DNA from: Thioalkalivibrio sulfidiphilus HL-EbGr7
GTDB taxonomy: Bacteria; Pseudomonadota; Gammaproteobacteria; Ectothiorhodospirales; Ectothiorhodospiraceae
Reading direction: 5' to 3'
Assembly (NCBI RefSeq): GCF_000021985.1
Contig: NC_011901.1
Coordinates: 3,048,501-3,112,500, forward strand
Length of the DNA stretch: 64,000 nt
The stretch's first letter is position 1; every line of letters starts with the position of its first letter. Below, piece by piece: positions 18,065-25,332 of the stretch. The position numbers and the translations under genes are program-made. The notes under the pieces were generated by a model. That model did no database searches and had not been told where the DNA came from. It saw nothing but the letters and a program-made list of their open reading frames with translations.

Positions 18065-18760
18065 TCAGCCTGCCACTACCTGCCACAGCATCAGCAGCCC
18101 GAAACCGGCCACGAAACCACCGGCCAGGTAACGCACCCAGCGTTGCCGCAGCCATGCGCCGAGCCGGGCGGCCATGACCCCCATGAGCAGCAGGTTGGGC
18201 AGGGTCCCCAGGCCGAAGGCCAGCATCAGCAACGCACCCTGGACCACGCCACCGGCACTCAGCGACCAGATCAGCACGCTGTAGACCAGTCCGCAGGGCA
18301 GCCAGCCCCACAGCCCGCCCAGGGCCAGGGCCTGGGCGGGCGTGCGCACCGGCATCAGACGTCGTCCCAGGGGCTCGATCCTGCGCCAGAGCACGCCGCC
18401 CGCCTGTTCCACTTTGGCGAGCCCTGCCCACCAGCCCGCCAGGTAAAGGCCCAACGCGATCATGAACAGCGCGGCCAGCACCTGCAGCCCCTGTTGCGCC
18501 AGGTGCACATCCACCAGTCGCGCGGCGAACCAGCCCGCGCCACCGGCCAGCGCGCCGGCCAGCGTATAGCTCGCGATGCGCCCCAGGTTGTAGGAAAACA
18601 GCAGTGGCCAGGGCGTTGTGCCTGCAGGCGTGCGGGTGCCGAGGCTCAGGGCGGTGACGATGCCGCCGCACATGCCGGCGCAGTGCACGCCGCCGAACAG
18701 ACCCACCAGAAAGGCGGCCAGCCACGTGCCGTGTTCAAGCACGCCACACCGCCCGCGCAC
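18065..18760 (-). CDS. Sulfite exporter TauE/SafE family (UreH-like) membrane protein
   Basis: About 231 residues with six predicted transmembrane segments. The N-terminal motif AAFLVGLFGGVHCAGMCGGIVTALSL with its paired cysteines is typical of the DsbD-like/UreH subfamily often found with cytochrome cbb3 or copper genes. A second pattern GLWGWLPCGLVYSVLIWSLS is the mirrored repeat. Substrate is unknown; heavy-metal or thiol export, or cytochrome assembly, are the common suggestions. The start could also be the GTG six codons downstream. Confidence 0.8.
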   Translation of the reverse strand: MRGRCGVLEHGTWLAAFLVGLFGGVHCAGMCGGIVTALSLGTRTPAGTTPWPLLFSYNLGRIASYTLAGALAGGAGWFAARLVDVHLAQQGLQVLAALFMIALGLYLAGWWAGLAKVEQAGGVLWRRIEPLGRRLMPVRTPAQALALGGLWGWLPCGLVYSVLIWSLSAGGVVQGALLMLAFGLGTLPNLLLMGVMAARLGAWLRQRWVRYLAGGFVAGFGLLMLWQVVAG

Positions 18761-18907
18761 CCGGAACGCGCAGCACGCTCTCGTGCCGATATTTTCGGGA
18801 TAAACCGTCTCGCCAATGGAAAATCATCGTGCTATGTTAATCCGCGTTCAGCTTGAACTCACCCGTTAAACTCGCGCATTCAACGCAACCAATCAGGGAG
18901 CCACTCC

Positions 18908-19264
18908 ATGGCAGCCAAGAAGAAAGCCACGACCAAGACCCAGGCCGCAGCCGCCGCTCAGCCCAAGCCCCCCACCAAGACCGAAATCCTGAACCACATT
19001 GCCACCCAGACCGGCCTGTCCAAGAAGGACGTGGGCGCGGTGATGGATTCCCTGCAGGGCCTGATCGAGAAGAGCGTCAAGCCCCGCGGCGTGGGCATGT
19101 TCACCCTGCCCGGCCTGCTCAAGATCAAGGTGGTGAAGAAGCCTGCCACCAAGGCGCGCAAGGGCCGCAACCCCGCCACCGGCGAGGAGATGATCTTCAA
19201 GGCCAAGCCCGCCCGCAAGGTGGTCAAGGTGCTGCCGCTGAAGAATCTGAAGGACATGATTTAA
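18908..19264 (+). CDS. HU-family DNA-binding protein with Lys/Ala-rich N-terminal tail
   Basis: 118 residues. The first 23 residues are a basic tail (MAAKKKATTKTQAAAAAQPK), followed by an HU/IHF fold: KTEILNHIATQTGLSKKDVGAVMD, a dimer core, and the DNA-contact arm ARKGRNPATGEEMIFKAKPARK. Such tailed HU variants occur in several proteobacteria as abundant nucleoid proteins. A GGGAG ribosome site precedes the ATG and a strong terminator follows, so it looks like a single-gene, well-expressed unit. Confidence 0.9.
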   Translation: MAAKKKATTKTQAAAAAQPKPPTKTEILNHIATQTGLSKKDVGAVMDSLQGLIEKSVKPRGVGMFTLPGLLKIKVVKKPATKARKGRNPATGEEMIFKAKPARKVVKVLPLKNLKDMI

Positions 19265-19273
19265 GGCAAGGCG

Positions 19274-19328
19274 CTTCGGCCTCATAAAAAAAGCCCGGCA
19301 TTGCCGGGCTTTTTTTATGAGGCCGAAG
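19274..19328. terminator. Strong bidirectional terminator after the HU-like gene
   Basis: An extended palindrome CTTCGGCCTCATAAAAAAAG ... with core stem AGCCCGGC/GCCGGGCT (19292-19310), then seven T on + and seven A before it, so it works on both strands. Confidence 0.92.
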
Positions 19329-19436
19329 GCCGAAGGCCGAAGGCCAGAGACAAGAGACAAGAGACAAGAGACAAGAGACAAGAAAAATCGACTGCATCTT
19401 ACTTGTCTCTTGTCTCTTGTCTCTTGTCTCTGGCGC
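19323..19436. repeat. Heptamer hairpin repeat (GAGACAA x5 / CTTGTCT x4)
   Basis: GCCGAAG octamers lead into five copies of GAGACAA, a 30-nt loop, and four copies of CTTGTCT. The right arm runs into the terB-like coding sequence and supplies its last codons and stop. Confidence 0.92.
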
Positions 19437-19926
19437 CTTCCTCAATCTTGAGCTTGGTCCTGATGTACACCGGGTGCGGCACGTACAGCAGGTCCGCGAT
19501 CTTGCGCACCGTGTATTCCTGGTGCTTGTCCAGTTCGCCCTTGGCATAGGCCACCTGCCAGAGATCCTCCATGATGCGCGCGCGCTGATCAGGCTCGAAG
19601 TTCTCGTTGATCAGGCGCACGAAGGGATGCAGGGACAGCATCTCGTCGCTCTCGGCGCGGGCCAGGTCGAGCAGCTCCCGGGTCTCATCGGCACTCAACT
19701 GGAACTGGCGTTCCAGGATTTGAGCCATGGCCTCCAGTTCCTTGTCGTGGACATGGAAATCCGCGCGGCTGACCTCGAACAGCAGGGCGGCCGTGGCCAG
19801 GTGCAGGGCATGGGCAGGATCGGCATCCGGCCGCCGGTTTTTCCCGGACGCAAACCGCGGCGCCGGCACGCTGGCCGCCGGTGCCGCGATGTGCTCGTCG
19901 AAGAAGCGTCGAATACGATCCAGCAT
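19399..19926 (-). CDS. TerB-like (tellurite resistance/DjlA-type) helical protein
   Basis: 175 residues. Residues about 40-150 form the all-helical TerB fold (HLATAALLFEVSRADFHVHD; ELDKHQEYTVRKIADLLYVP) with acidic residues at each helical repeat that may bind metal. The last 11 residues (ARDKRQETRDK) are encoded by the adjacent GAGACAA repeat, so the native C-terminus has probably been replaced or extended. The start overlaps the hspQ stop (TGATG), so it is translated from the hspQ transcript and would share heat-shock control. Confidence 0.8.
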   Translation of the reverse strand: MLDRIRRFFDEHIAAPAASVPAPRFASGKNRRPDADPAHALHLATAALLFEVSRADFHVHDKELEAMAQILERQFQLSADETRELLDLARAESDEMLSLHPFVRLINENFEPDQRARIMEDLWQVAYAKGELDKHQEYTVRKIADLLYVPHPVYIRTKLKIEEGARDKRQETRDK

Positions 19927-20237
19927 CAGTTCACGCGCATGCGGTGACGGTAGACACCGTTCACGAAGCCGGTGAAGAAGGCCTCGGTATAGGGGTGCTC
20001 GATGGGTTCGCTGGCGTCCCCGGGTTCCAGGTTCTGCTGGGCCACGTAGGTCTCCACCGCCTCACCGTCCACCAGCACGTGATACCAGGGTTCGTCCCTG
20101 GGCGGCTGGCTCTGGGCCACCTGGGCATACCATTCCTCGGTACCCTGAAAGACGGGATCCACGTCCACCACCACGCCCCGATAGCCGAACAGGCGGTGAT
20201 GTATGATCTGTCCGATGCTGAAAGTTGCCTGGCTCAT
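19926..20237 (-). CDS. hspQ: Heat shock protein HspQ
   Basis: 103 residues (MSQATFSIGQIIHHRLFGYRG; DEPWYHVLVDGEAVETYVAQ; EAFFTGFVNGVYRHRM) matching HspQ/YccV, a hemimethylated-DNA-binding-like protein that modulates Lon and DnaA turnover in E. coli. The annotated start at 20237 leaves a sigma32-like promoter immediately upstream at 20281-20308. It overlaps the terB-like gene by TGATG. Confidence 0.94.
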   Translation of the reverse strand: MSQATFSIGQIIHHRLFGYRGVVVDVDPVFQGTEEWYAQVAQSQPPRDEPWYHVLVDGEAVETYVAQQNLEPGDASEPIEHPYTEAFFTGFVNGVYRHRMRVN

Positions 20238-20276
20238 GGCGTCAGTACCCTCCGTCCGGGCGCGTTCACTCTTACT

Positions 20277-20936
20277 ATGAATATGGGGACATCCATGCCG
20301 ATTTCGAGTCCCTCTGGCGTCAACGGTTCCCTCCTGCTGCTGAGCGGCGGTATCGAGAGCGCCACCCTGCTGGCCCTGGAATCCCGGCAGCGGCCCGTGA
20401 CACCCCTGGTGGTGGACTACGGCCAGCGGGGCGCGCTGCGTGAGCGGGACGCCGCCCGGGCGCAGTGTGAAAGCCACGGCCTCACGCCGGTGGAACTGGA
20501 CCTCTCGGCGACGGGTGGGACCTTCCGCGACGGGCTGCTCAAGCGCCCCCACGTCCCCCTGCCCCACCGCAACCTGGTGATCCTGTCCCTGGCGGTGAGC
20601 TATGCCGCCCGGGGCGGCATCGACCGGGTTGTCCTGGCACTGAACCGGGACGACCTGGCCGCCTATCCCAGCGCCTCACCGGGCTTCCTGGAACACTTCC
20701 GCGCCCTGATCCACGACCTTCAACCGGGCCTGGAGATCACCACGCCGCTGATTGACCGGGACAAGGCCGGGGTGATCCGCCTGGGTGTCTCCCTGGGCGT
20801 GGACTTCGCCCGCACCTGGAGCTGCCTGCTGGGCTACGAGACCCACTGCGGCGCCTGTCCCCAGTGCCTGCACCGCAGGGCGGCCTTCCGCGCGGCCGGC
20901 ATCGCCGATCCCACCCGTTACCGGCATGACAGCTGA
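20277..20936 (+). CDS. QueC-like ATP-pyrophosphatase (7-cyano-7-deazaguanine synthase family)
   Basis: 219 residues with an N-type ATP-pyrophosphatase loop LLLLSGGIESATLLAL, in which the canonical SGGxDS Asp is Glu, and a C-terminal zinc motif (WSCLLGYETHCGACPQCLHR, four cysteines). QueC makes preQ0 for queuosine and deazaguanine DNA modification. No queD, queE or queF is near. The Asp-to-Glu change and the shortened middle make a related but different amidation or thiolation substrate possible. Possible starts are 20277, 20283 and 20295; the first two overlap the hspQ promoter. Confidence 0.75.
   Translation: MNMGTSMPISSPSGVNGSLLLLSGGIESATLLALESRQRPVTPLVVDYGQRGALRERDAARAQCESHGLTPVELDLSATGGTFRDGLLKRPHVPLPHRNLVILSLAVSYAARGGIDRVVLALNRDDLAAYPSASPGFLEHFRALIHDLQPGLEITTPLIDRDKAGVIRLGVSLGVDFARTWSCLLGYETHCGACPQCLHRRAAFRAAGIADPTRYRHDS
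20281..20308 (-). promoter_or_regulatory. Sigma32-like promoter of hspQ-terB
   Basis: On the minus strand CTCGAAA, 13 nt, CCCCATAT. This matches the heat-shock consensus CTTGAAA-N11-16-CCCCATNT with one mismatch, about 44 nt upstream of the hspQ start. It lies within the first codons of the divergent QueC-like gene. Confidence 0.72.
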
Positions 20937-21009
20937 GCCGAACATTAGCCTCAATCCGCGGCCTCATGTGGGTTTGGGCAGCCATGACCCCTTCCATTGA
21001 AGAACAGCA

Positions 21010-21085
21010 CCTCTCACGGAGCCACGGGGACACGGAGAAAGGCTTTTGCTTTGAAAACCCCGTGTCCCCGTGGCTCCGTGAGAGG
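21010..21085. repeat. Long near-perfect inverted repeat (GGAGCCACGGGGACACGG family)
   Basis: The arm CTCTCACGGAGCCACGGGGA-CACGG is repeated in inverse after a 25-nt loop. It is about 25 bp per arm with no visible mismatch. Confidence 0.9.
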
Positions 21086-21127
21086 ATCGCTTTTCTCCTT
21101 TACACCTTGGGACCGCCGAGCGGCGCG

Positions 21128-21200
21128 CAGTGCCATAGGGCGGGCCGTGCCCGCCATCAGCCGAAGGTTCGCCGATCAGCAGGCGGGCCCTATGCGCTGT
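21128..21200. repeat. Inverted repeat (CATAGGGCGGGC family)
   Basis: CATAGGGCGGGCCGTGCCCGCC and, inverted further right, GCGGGCCCTATGCGC. A related fragment is at 60684-60716. Confidence 0.7.
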
Positions 21201-21287
21201 TTATCCTGGCCCCGGACGACGGGCCGGCGGGGACATGAGCAAGCGGCTTCGCTATCATTGGGCGCCACCCCACAAGCACACGATGCC

Positions 21288-21533
21288 ATGAAGCCCTACC
21301 AGGACGTCCCCCGCCACGTGACCGAGCGCCTGGAGATCGCCATCCTCACCGGCGAGACCCTGGCCCTGCACTGGGCCGACGAGCACAGCGACCAGGCCTG
21401 GATGGGTCGGGTGACCCCCCTGGAAGTGATCGAGCAGGCAGGGCGCCGGTATCTGAGCGCCACCAACGAACAGGGCGAGCCGGTCATGATCCGCCTGGAC
21501 CTGATCCGCAACCTGCCCACCCCCGTGAAGTGA
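21288..21533 (+). CDS. Small protein resembling Rho-binding antiterminator Rof
   Basis: 81 residues. The pattern ERLEIAILTGETLALHW, a central turn and EPVMIRLDLIRNL resembles the small Sm-like Rof fold, which binds Rho and reduces termination in E. coli. Similarity is weaker than that of the Rof-like gene at 55278. It is 7 nt upstream of the YkgJ-family gene and probably cotranscribed with it. Confidence 0.5.
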   Translation: MKPYQDVPRHVTERLEIAILTGETLALHWADEHSDQAWMGRVTPLEVIEQAGRRYLSATNEQGEPVMIRLDLIRNLPTPVK

Positions 21534-21540
21534 GAACCCC

Positions 21541-21957
21541 ATGAGCCGACTGGCCAAGATTCCGGTGAAGACCGCCACCCCCATCGAGATCACCCCGGAG
21601 AACAAGTGCGGTTTCTGCACCAACTCCAAGTGCTGCACCTACATCACCCAGGCCATCGACACGCCGCGCACCAAGTACGACTTCGAGCACCTGCTCTGGC
21701 AGGTCTCCCACGAGAACGTGCGCGCCTACAAGGACGAGGACGGCTGGTACCTGCTGATGGAGACCCGCTGCACCCACCTGCAACCCGGCGGACGCTGCGG
21801 CATCTACGAGGCGCGGCCGCAGATCTGCCGCGACCATTCCAACGACTACTGCGAATACGACGCCCCCGCCGAGGAGGGCTTCGACCTGTACTTCCCGGAT
21901 TACCAGACGCTGCTGAAGTACTGCAAGAAGCGGTTCAAGAAGTGGAAGAGAGGGTGA
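21541..21957 (+). CDS. YkgJ/YcgN family cysteine-cluster protein
   Basis: 138 residues with at least nine cysteines, eight of them in paired motifs: CGFCTNSKCC, CTHL, CGIYEARPQICRDHSNDYC. This is the CxxCxxxCC zinc/iron-chelating cluster of the YkgJ family (UPF0153). Function is unknown; a metal- or Fe-S-binding role is usually assumed. A highly basic C-terminus (YCKKRFKKWKRG) ends just before a long heptamer repeat. Confidence 0.85.
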   Translation: MSRLAKIPVKTATPIEITPENKCGFCTNSKCCTYITQAIDTPRTKYDFEHLLWQVSHENVRAYKDEDGWYLLMETRCTHLQPGGRCGIYEARPQICRDHSNDYCEYDAPAEEGFDLYFPDYQTLLKYCKKRFKKWKRG

Positions 21958-22098
21958 GGGAAGTGAGAAGTGAGAAGTGAGAAGTGAGAAGTAAAAGGCC
22001 TAAACTTCCTACTTCCTACTTCCTACTTCCTACTTCCTACTTCCTACTTCCTACTTCCTACTTCCTACTTCCCAATTCCCAATTCCCACTTCTCACTT
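21958..22098. repeat. Longest heptamer repeat: GTGAGAA x4 and CTTCCTA x8-9
   Basis: The left arm is four GTGAGAA units, the loop AGTAAAAGGCCTAAA, then an uninterrupted run of CTTCCTA heptamers followed by CTTCCCA, ATTCCCA x2, CTTCTCA. Unit number differs between arms, which suggests slippage. It lies between the converging YkgJ-like gene and yrfG. Confidence 0.93.
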
Positions 22099-22794
22099 CC
22101 GAGGTGGTTCCAATTCCCTGAAGTCCTCGATCCCCACGAACTCCCCCGTATCCACCTCCGAGCGTCGCGTGTCCGGTCGGCGCACGGCGCGCAGGTGGGC
22201 GATGCCGAAGTCACGGGCGGAGCGGAGCACGTCCAGGTTGTCGTCCACCAGCAGGGTCTCCCCGGGCGCATAGCCCTCGCGCACCCGCAGGGCCTCCCAG
22301 AAGCCCGGCTCCTCCTTGGCCCGGCCCAGGTCATGGGCGCTGACCAGGCGGTGGAAATGGGCGCCGATGCCGGTGCGTTCCAGTTTCAGGTCCAGGCTGC
22401 CCCGGTGGGCGTTGGTGACCAGCATCACCCGCCGGCCGCTTTCCCGCAGCGCGGCCAGGAAGGCCTCCGCGTGCTGGTGCACGGCGATCAGGTGCATGAC
22501 CTCGCGCTTCAGCGCCACGATGTCCAGGTCCAGCTCCCGGCTCCAGTAGTCCAGGCAGTACCAGACCAGGCGGCCGCGCACCGCAGCCGTGCGCTCGCGC
22601 ACGAAGGCATGGGCCTCGGCCTCGTCCATGCCCCGGGCCTGGGCCAGGCGGCGGGGCACGTGTTCCAGCCAGAAATAGTTGTCGAAATGCAGGTCCAGCA
22701 GGGTGCCGTCCATGTCCAGCAGCACGGTGGAGATGCGCGCCCAGTCCAGCGCCGGGGAACGGGGGAGGTCGTCGTTTCTGCTCATGGCGGACAT
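22093..22794 (-). CDS. yrfG: GMP/IMP nucleotidase YrfG (HAD family)
   Basis: 233 residues. HAD motif I is VLLDMDGTLLDLHFDN, motif II is VMLVTNAHRGSLDLK, and the motif III/IV region is GRAKEEPGFW plus GETLLVDDNLDVL. The LHFDNYFW segment after motif I is specific to the YrfG group, which dephosphorylates purine nucleotides. It sits back-to-back with nudE, as in many gammaproteobacteria. An alternative start is three codons downstream. Confidence 0.9.
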   Translation of the reverse strand: MSAMSRNDDLPRSPALDWARISTVLLDMDGTLLDLHFDNYFWLEHVPRRLAQARGMDEAEAHAFVRERTAAVRGRLVWYCLDYWSRELDLDIVALKREVMHLIAVHQHAEAFLAALRESGRRVMLVTNAHRGSLDLKLERTGIGAHFHRLVSAHDLGRAKEEPGFWEALRVREGYAPGETLLVDDNLDVLRSARDFGIAHLRAVRRPDTRRSEVDTGEFVGIEDFRELEPPRK

Positions 22795-22882
22795 TGTGTC
22801 TCAAATCCGGCCACGACCCCAGTATCCCGCGTTGCCTGGGTTACAATAAGGCCCGGAACCATGGGCCTTCCGGGAGACCCGA

Positions 22883-23425
22883 GTGCGCAAGAAACCCCGC
22901 ATCCTGAGCAGCCGCACCGTGGCGCGCAGCCGCCTGTTTCACGTGGAGGAACTGGAGCTTCAATTCTCCAACGGCGTGAGCACCCGCTACGAGCGCCTGG
23001 TGGGCTCGGGCCGGGGCGCGGTGCTCATCGTGCCCGTGATGCACGACGGCACCGTGCTGCTGATCCGGGAATATGCCGCCGGCACCGACCGCTACGAACT
23101 GGCCCTGCCCAAGGGGCGCATCGAGACGGGCGAGGACCTGCTGCTGGCCGCCAACCGGGAGATCATGGAAGAGATCGGCTATGGCGCCCGCACCCTCACC
23201 CATCTCACCTCCCTCACCGTGGCACCCGGTTATCTCAGTCACACCACCCACGTGGTGCTGGCCCAGGACCTGCACGAGCAGCGCCTGGAAGGGGATGAGC
23301 CCGAGGAGATCGAGGTGGTGCCCTGGCCCCTGTCCGACATCGAGCAACTGCTCTCGCGCGATGACTTCACCGAGGCACGCAGCATCGCAGCCCTGTACCT
23401 GACCCGGGAGAGACTCAAGGCATGA
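22883..23425 (+). CDS. nudE: ADP compounds hydrolase NudE (Nudix)
   Basis: 180 residues, GTG start. The Nudix box reads GRIETGEDLLLAANREIMEEIGY and fits G-x5-E-x7-REVxEE. NudE cleaves ADP-ribose, Ap3A and NADH. It is coupled to cysQ (23422) by a 4-nt overlap, which links it to PAP/nucleotide turnover. Confidence 0.93.
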   Translation: MRKKPRILSSRTVARSRLFHVEELELQFSNGVSTRYERLVGSGRGAVLIVPVMHDGTVLLIREYAAGTDRYELALPKGRIETGEDLLLAANREIMEEIGYGARTLTHLTSLTVAPGYLSHTTHVVLAQDLHEQRLEGDEPEEIEVVPWPLSDIEQLLSRDDFTEARSIAALYLTRERLKA

Positions 23426-24252
23426 AACCCGACGACCTGCCCGAAGGACTCACCCTGGAGCACCTGCGCAACAATGCCTGCCTGATCGCCCGCCAGGCCG
23501 GCGAAAGCATCCTGGCCATCTATGAACAGGGCTTCGAGGTCCTGGAGAAGGACGACCGCTCGCCGCTCACCGAGGCGGACATGGCGGCCCACCGCCTCAT
23601 CGTCTCTGCGCTGAAGGAACTGACCCCCGGCCTGCCGGTACTCTCCGAGGAATCGGAGCAGATCCCCTACGCGGTACGCGCCGGCTGGCGCACCTACTGG
23701 CTGGTGGATCCGCTGGACGGCACCCGGGAGTTCGTCAAGCGCAACGGCGAGTTCACCGTCAACATCGCCCTGATCCATGAGCACGAGCCCGTGCTCGGCG
23801 TGGTGCACGCGCCGGTGCTGGGGGTCTGTTACCGGGCCGCCCGGGGCCTGGGCGCGCAGCGCATCGCCGCCGAGGGGGAACCCGAGGCCCTGCACATCAG
23901 CCGGCGCCGGACCAGGCCGGTGGTGGCCGGCAGCCGCTCCCACGGCACCGAGCGCATGGCGGACTTCCTCGCCGGCCTGGGCGAACACGAATACCTGTCC
24001 ATGGGCAGTTCCCTGAAGTTCTGCCTGGTGGCCGAAGGCCGCGCCGACATCTACCCGCGTCTCGGCCCCACCAGCGAGTGGGACACCGCCGCCGCCCAGT
24101 GCATCGTCACCGAGGCCGGCGGCCAAGTGCTCGATCTGCAGGGCCACCCCCTGAGCTGCAACACCGGCGAATCCCTGCTCAACCCGGAGTTCATCGTGGT
24201 GGGTGATGAGCGCTGGCTGGAACGGCTGGGGATCGTGCGGGGAGAGGTGTGA
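23422..24252 (+). CDS. cysQ: 3'(2'),5'-bisphosphate nucleotidase CysQ
   Basis: 276 residues of the inositol-monophosphatase fold. Metal-binding motifs are LSEESEQ, WLVDPLDGTREFVKRNGEFT and SEWDTAAAQCIVTEAGG. It removes the 3'-phosphate of PAP produced in sulfate assimilation. It overlaps nudE by ATGA. Residues RSHGTERMADFLAGLG and MGSSLKFCLVAEGRADIYPR are family-specific. Confidence 0.96.
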   Translation: MKPDDLPEGLTLEHLRNNACLIARQAGESILAIYEQGFEVLEKDDRSPLTEADMAAHRLIVSALKELTPGLPVLSEESEQIPYAVRAGWRTYWLVDPLDGTREFVKRNGEFTVNIALIHEHEPVLGVVHAPVLGVCYRAARGLGAQRIAAEGEPEALHISRRRTRPVVAGSRSHGTERMADFLAGLGEHEYLSMGSSLKFCLVAEGRADIYPRLGPTSEWDTAAAQCIVTEAGGQVLDLQGHPLSCNTGESLLNPEFIVVGDERWLERLGIVRGEV

Positions 24253-24280
24253 GGGGATAGGCGTCAACAGTTCTGATCAC

Positions 24281-24366
24281 GCAAAGGACGCAGAGACGCG
24301 GAGAACGCAAAGGATTTCAAATAATAAACCCTGCGTTCTCCGCGTCTCTGCGTGCTCTGCGTTTCT
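24281..24366. repeat. Long inverted repeat (ACGCAGAGACGCGGAGAACG family)
   Basis: Arms of about 22-30 bp (ACGCAGAGACGCGGAGAACG and its inverse) around a short AT-rich loop (ATTTCAAATAATAAAC). It is between the converging cysQ and ppsR genes. Confidence 0.9.
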
Positions 24367-24393
24367 GTGCGGGAGGCCAACACCTCAGACACC

Positions 24394-25216
24394 CTACAGC
24401 CGCTTCTTCAGACTCGCCTGGTGCACCAGCGTGGCGGCGATCTCTTCCACGGACATGAAGGTGATGTTGAGAAAGGGGATCTGTTCCCGGCGGAACAGGG
24501 CCTCGGCGGCGGCCAGTTCCCTTGCGGCACTGCTCGGCGCTGGCGTAGCGGCTGTTGGGGCGGCGCTCGCTGCGGATCTGCTGCAGGCGCTCCGGATCCA
24601 CGGTCAGACCGAACAGCTTGTTGCGGTAGGGCACCAGCAAGCCCGGCAGGTCGCCGGTCTCGAAGTCGTCCTCGGTGAGCGGGTAGTTGGCCGCCTGGAT
24701 GCCGAACTGCAGGGCCAGGTACAGGCAGGTGGGGGTCTTGCCGCTGCGCGAGACGCCCATGAGGATCACGTCCGCCATGGGATAGTCCCGCACCACCGCA
24801 CCATCGTCATTGGCCAGGGCGTAGTTCAGGGCGTTGATACGCCGGGTGTAGGTGTGCAGGTTGCCCATGCCGTGGGAACGACCCGCCACGTGGTTGGCGG
24901 ACACCCCCAGGGCCTGTTCCAGGCCGCTGGTGTAGGTCTCGAACAGGTCGAACACCACCCCCTTGCAGCGGCTCGCCAGGGCCTCGCGCAGGCGCCGGTC
25001 GATCAGGGTGCTGAACACCAGCGGCGGCGCACCGTCCTGGTCCGCGGCCCGACTGATGCGCAGCAGCGCCGCGTCCAGCTTCTCCTCGCTGTCCACGAAG
25101 GGCAGGTTGACCGGGCTGAACTGCACCTGGTCGAACTGGGTGAGCAGGGTATGCCCGAGGGTCTCGGCGGTGATGCCGGTGCCGTCGGAGACGTAGAAGA
25201 CGGAACGGGTCGACAC
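24394..25216 (-). pseudogene. ppsR: Phosphoenolpyruvate synthase regulatory protein PpsR, frameshifted
   Basis: A DUF299/PSRP kinase-pyrophosphorylase that inactivates and reactivates PpsA by threonine phosphorylation. Residues from VFYVSDGTGITAETLG through P-loop GVSRSGKTPTCLYLA to RPNSRYASAEQC are normal. At 24519-24521 there is CCC where CC is needed on the plus strand; after it the frame reads unrelated residues. Removing one base restores a perfect family C-terminus (PFLNITFMSVEEIAATLVHQ, ending at the TAG at 24394-24396). I prefer the GTG at 25216; the ATG at 25267 is in repeat sequence. It could be a true mutation or a sequencing error. Confidence 0.85.
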
Positions 25217-25221
25217 GGGTC

Positions 25222-25332
25222 TAGAAGTACGAAGTGTGAATTGGGAGGTGCGAAGTGATGCTCGCACGCCACCGCTGAGGTTCCTCTCCCGGGCGTCCCC
25301 TTCTCACTTCCCAATTCACATTTCGCACTTCA
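25222..25332. repeat. Heptamer hairpin repeat (GTGCGAA/GTGTGAA family)
   Basis: Arm GTACGAA, GTGTGAA, TTGGGAG, GTGCGAA on the left; CTTCTCA, CTTCCCA, ATTCACA, TTTCGCA, CTTC on the right, with a loop of about 45 nt. It spans the gap between ppsA and ppsR. Confidence 0.85.

Larger units (their letters stand above)
20937..21287. other. Repeat-filled intergenic region without a gene
   Basis: The 351 bp between the QueC-like gene and the next gene contain two unrelated palindromic repeats (21010-21085 and 21128-21200) and no frame with coding character. No promoter could be picked out. Confidence 0.7.

Noticed and set aside
21958-22098. CRISPR-like array
   Set aside because: The period is only 7 nt, units are contiguous without spacers, and no cas genes are near.
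24317-24520. Unusual Arg/Gly/His-rich C-terminal domain of PpsR
   Set aside because: It is the out-of-frame reading after the single-base insertion; the in-frame alternative gives the normal family ending.
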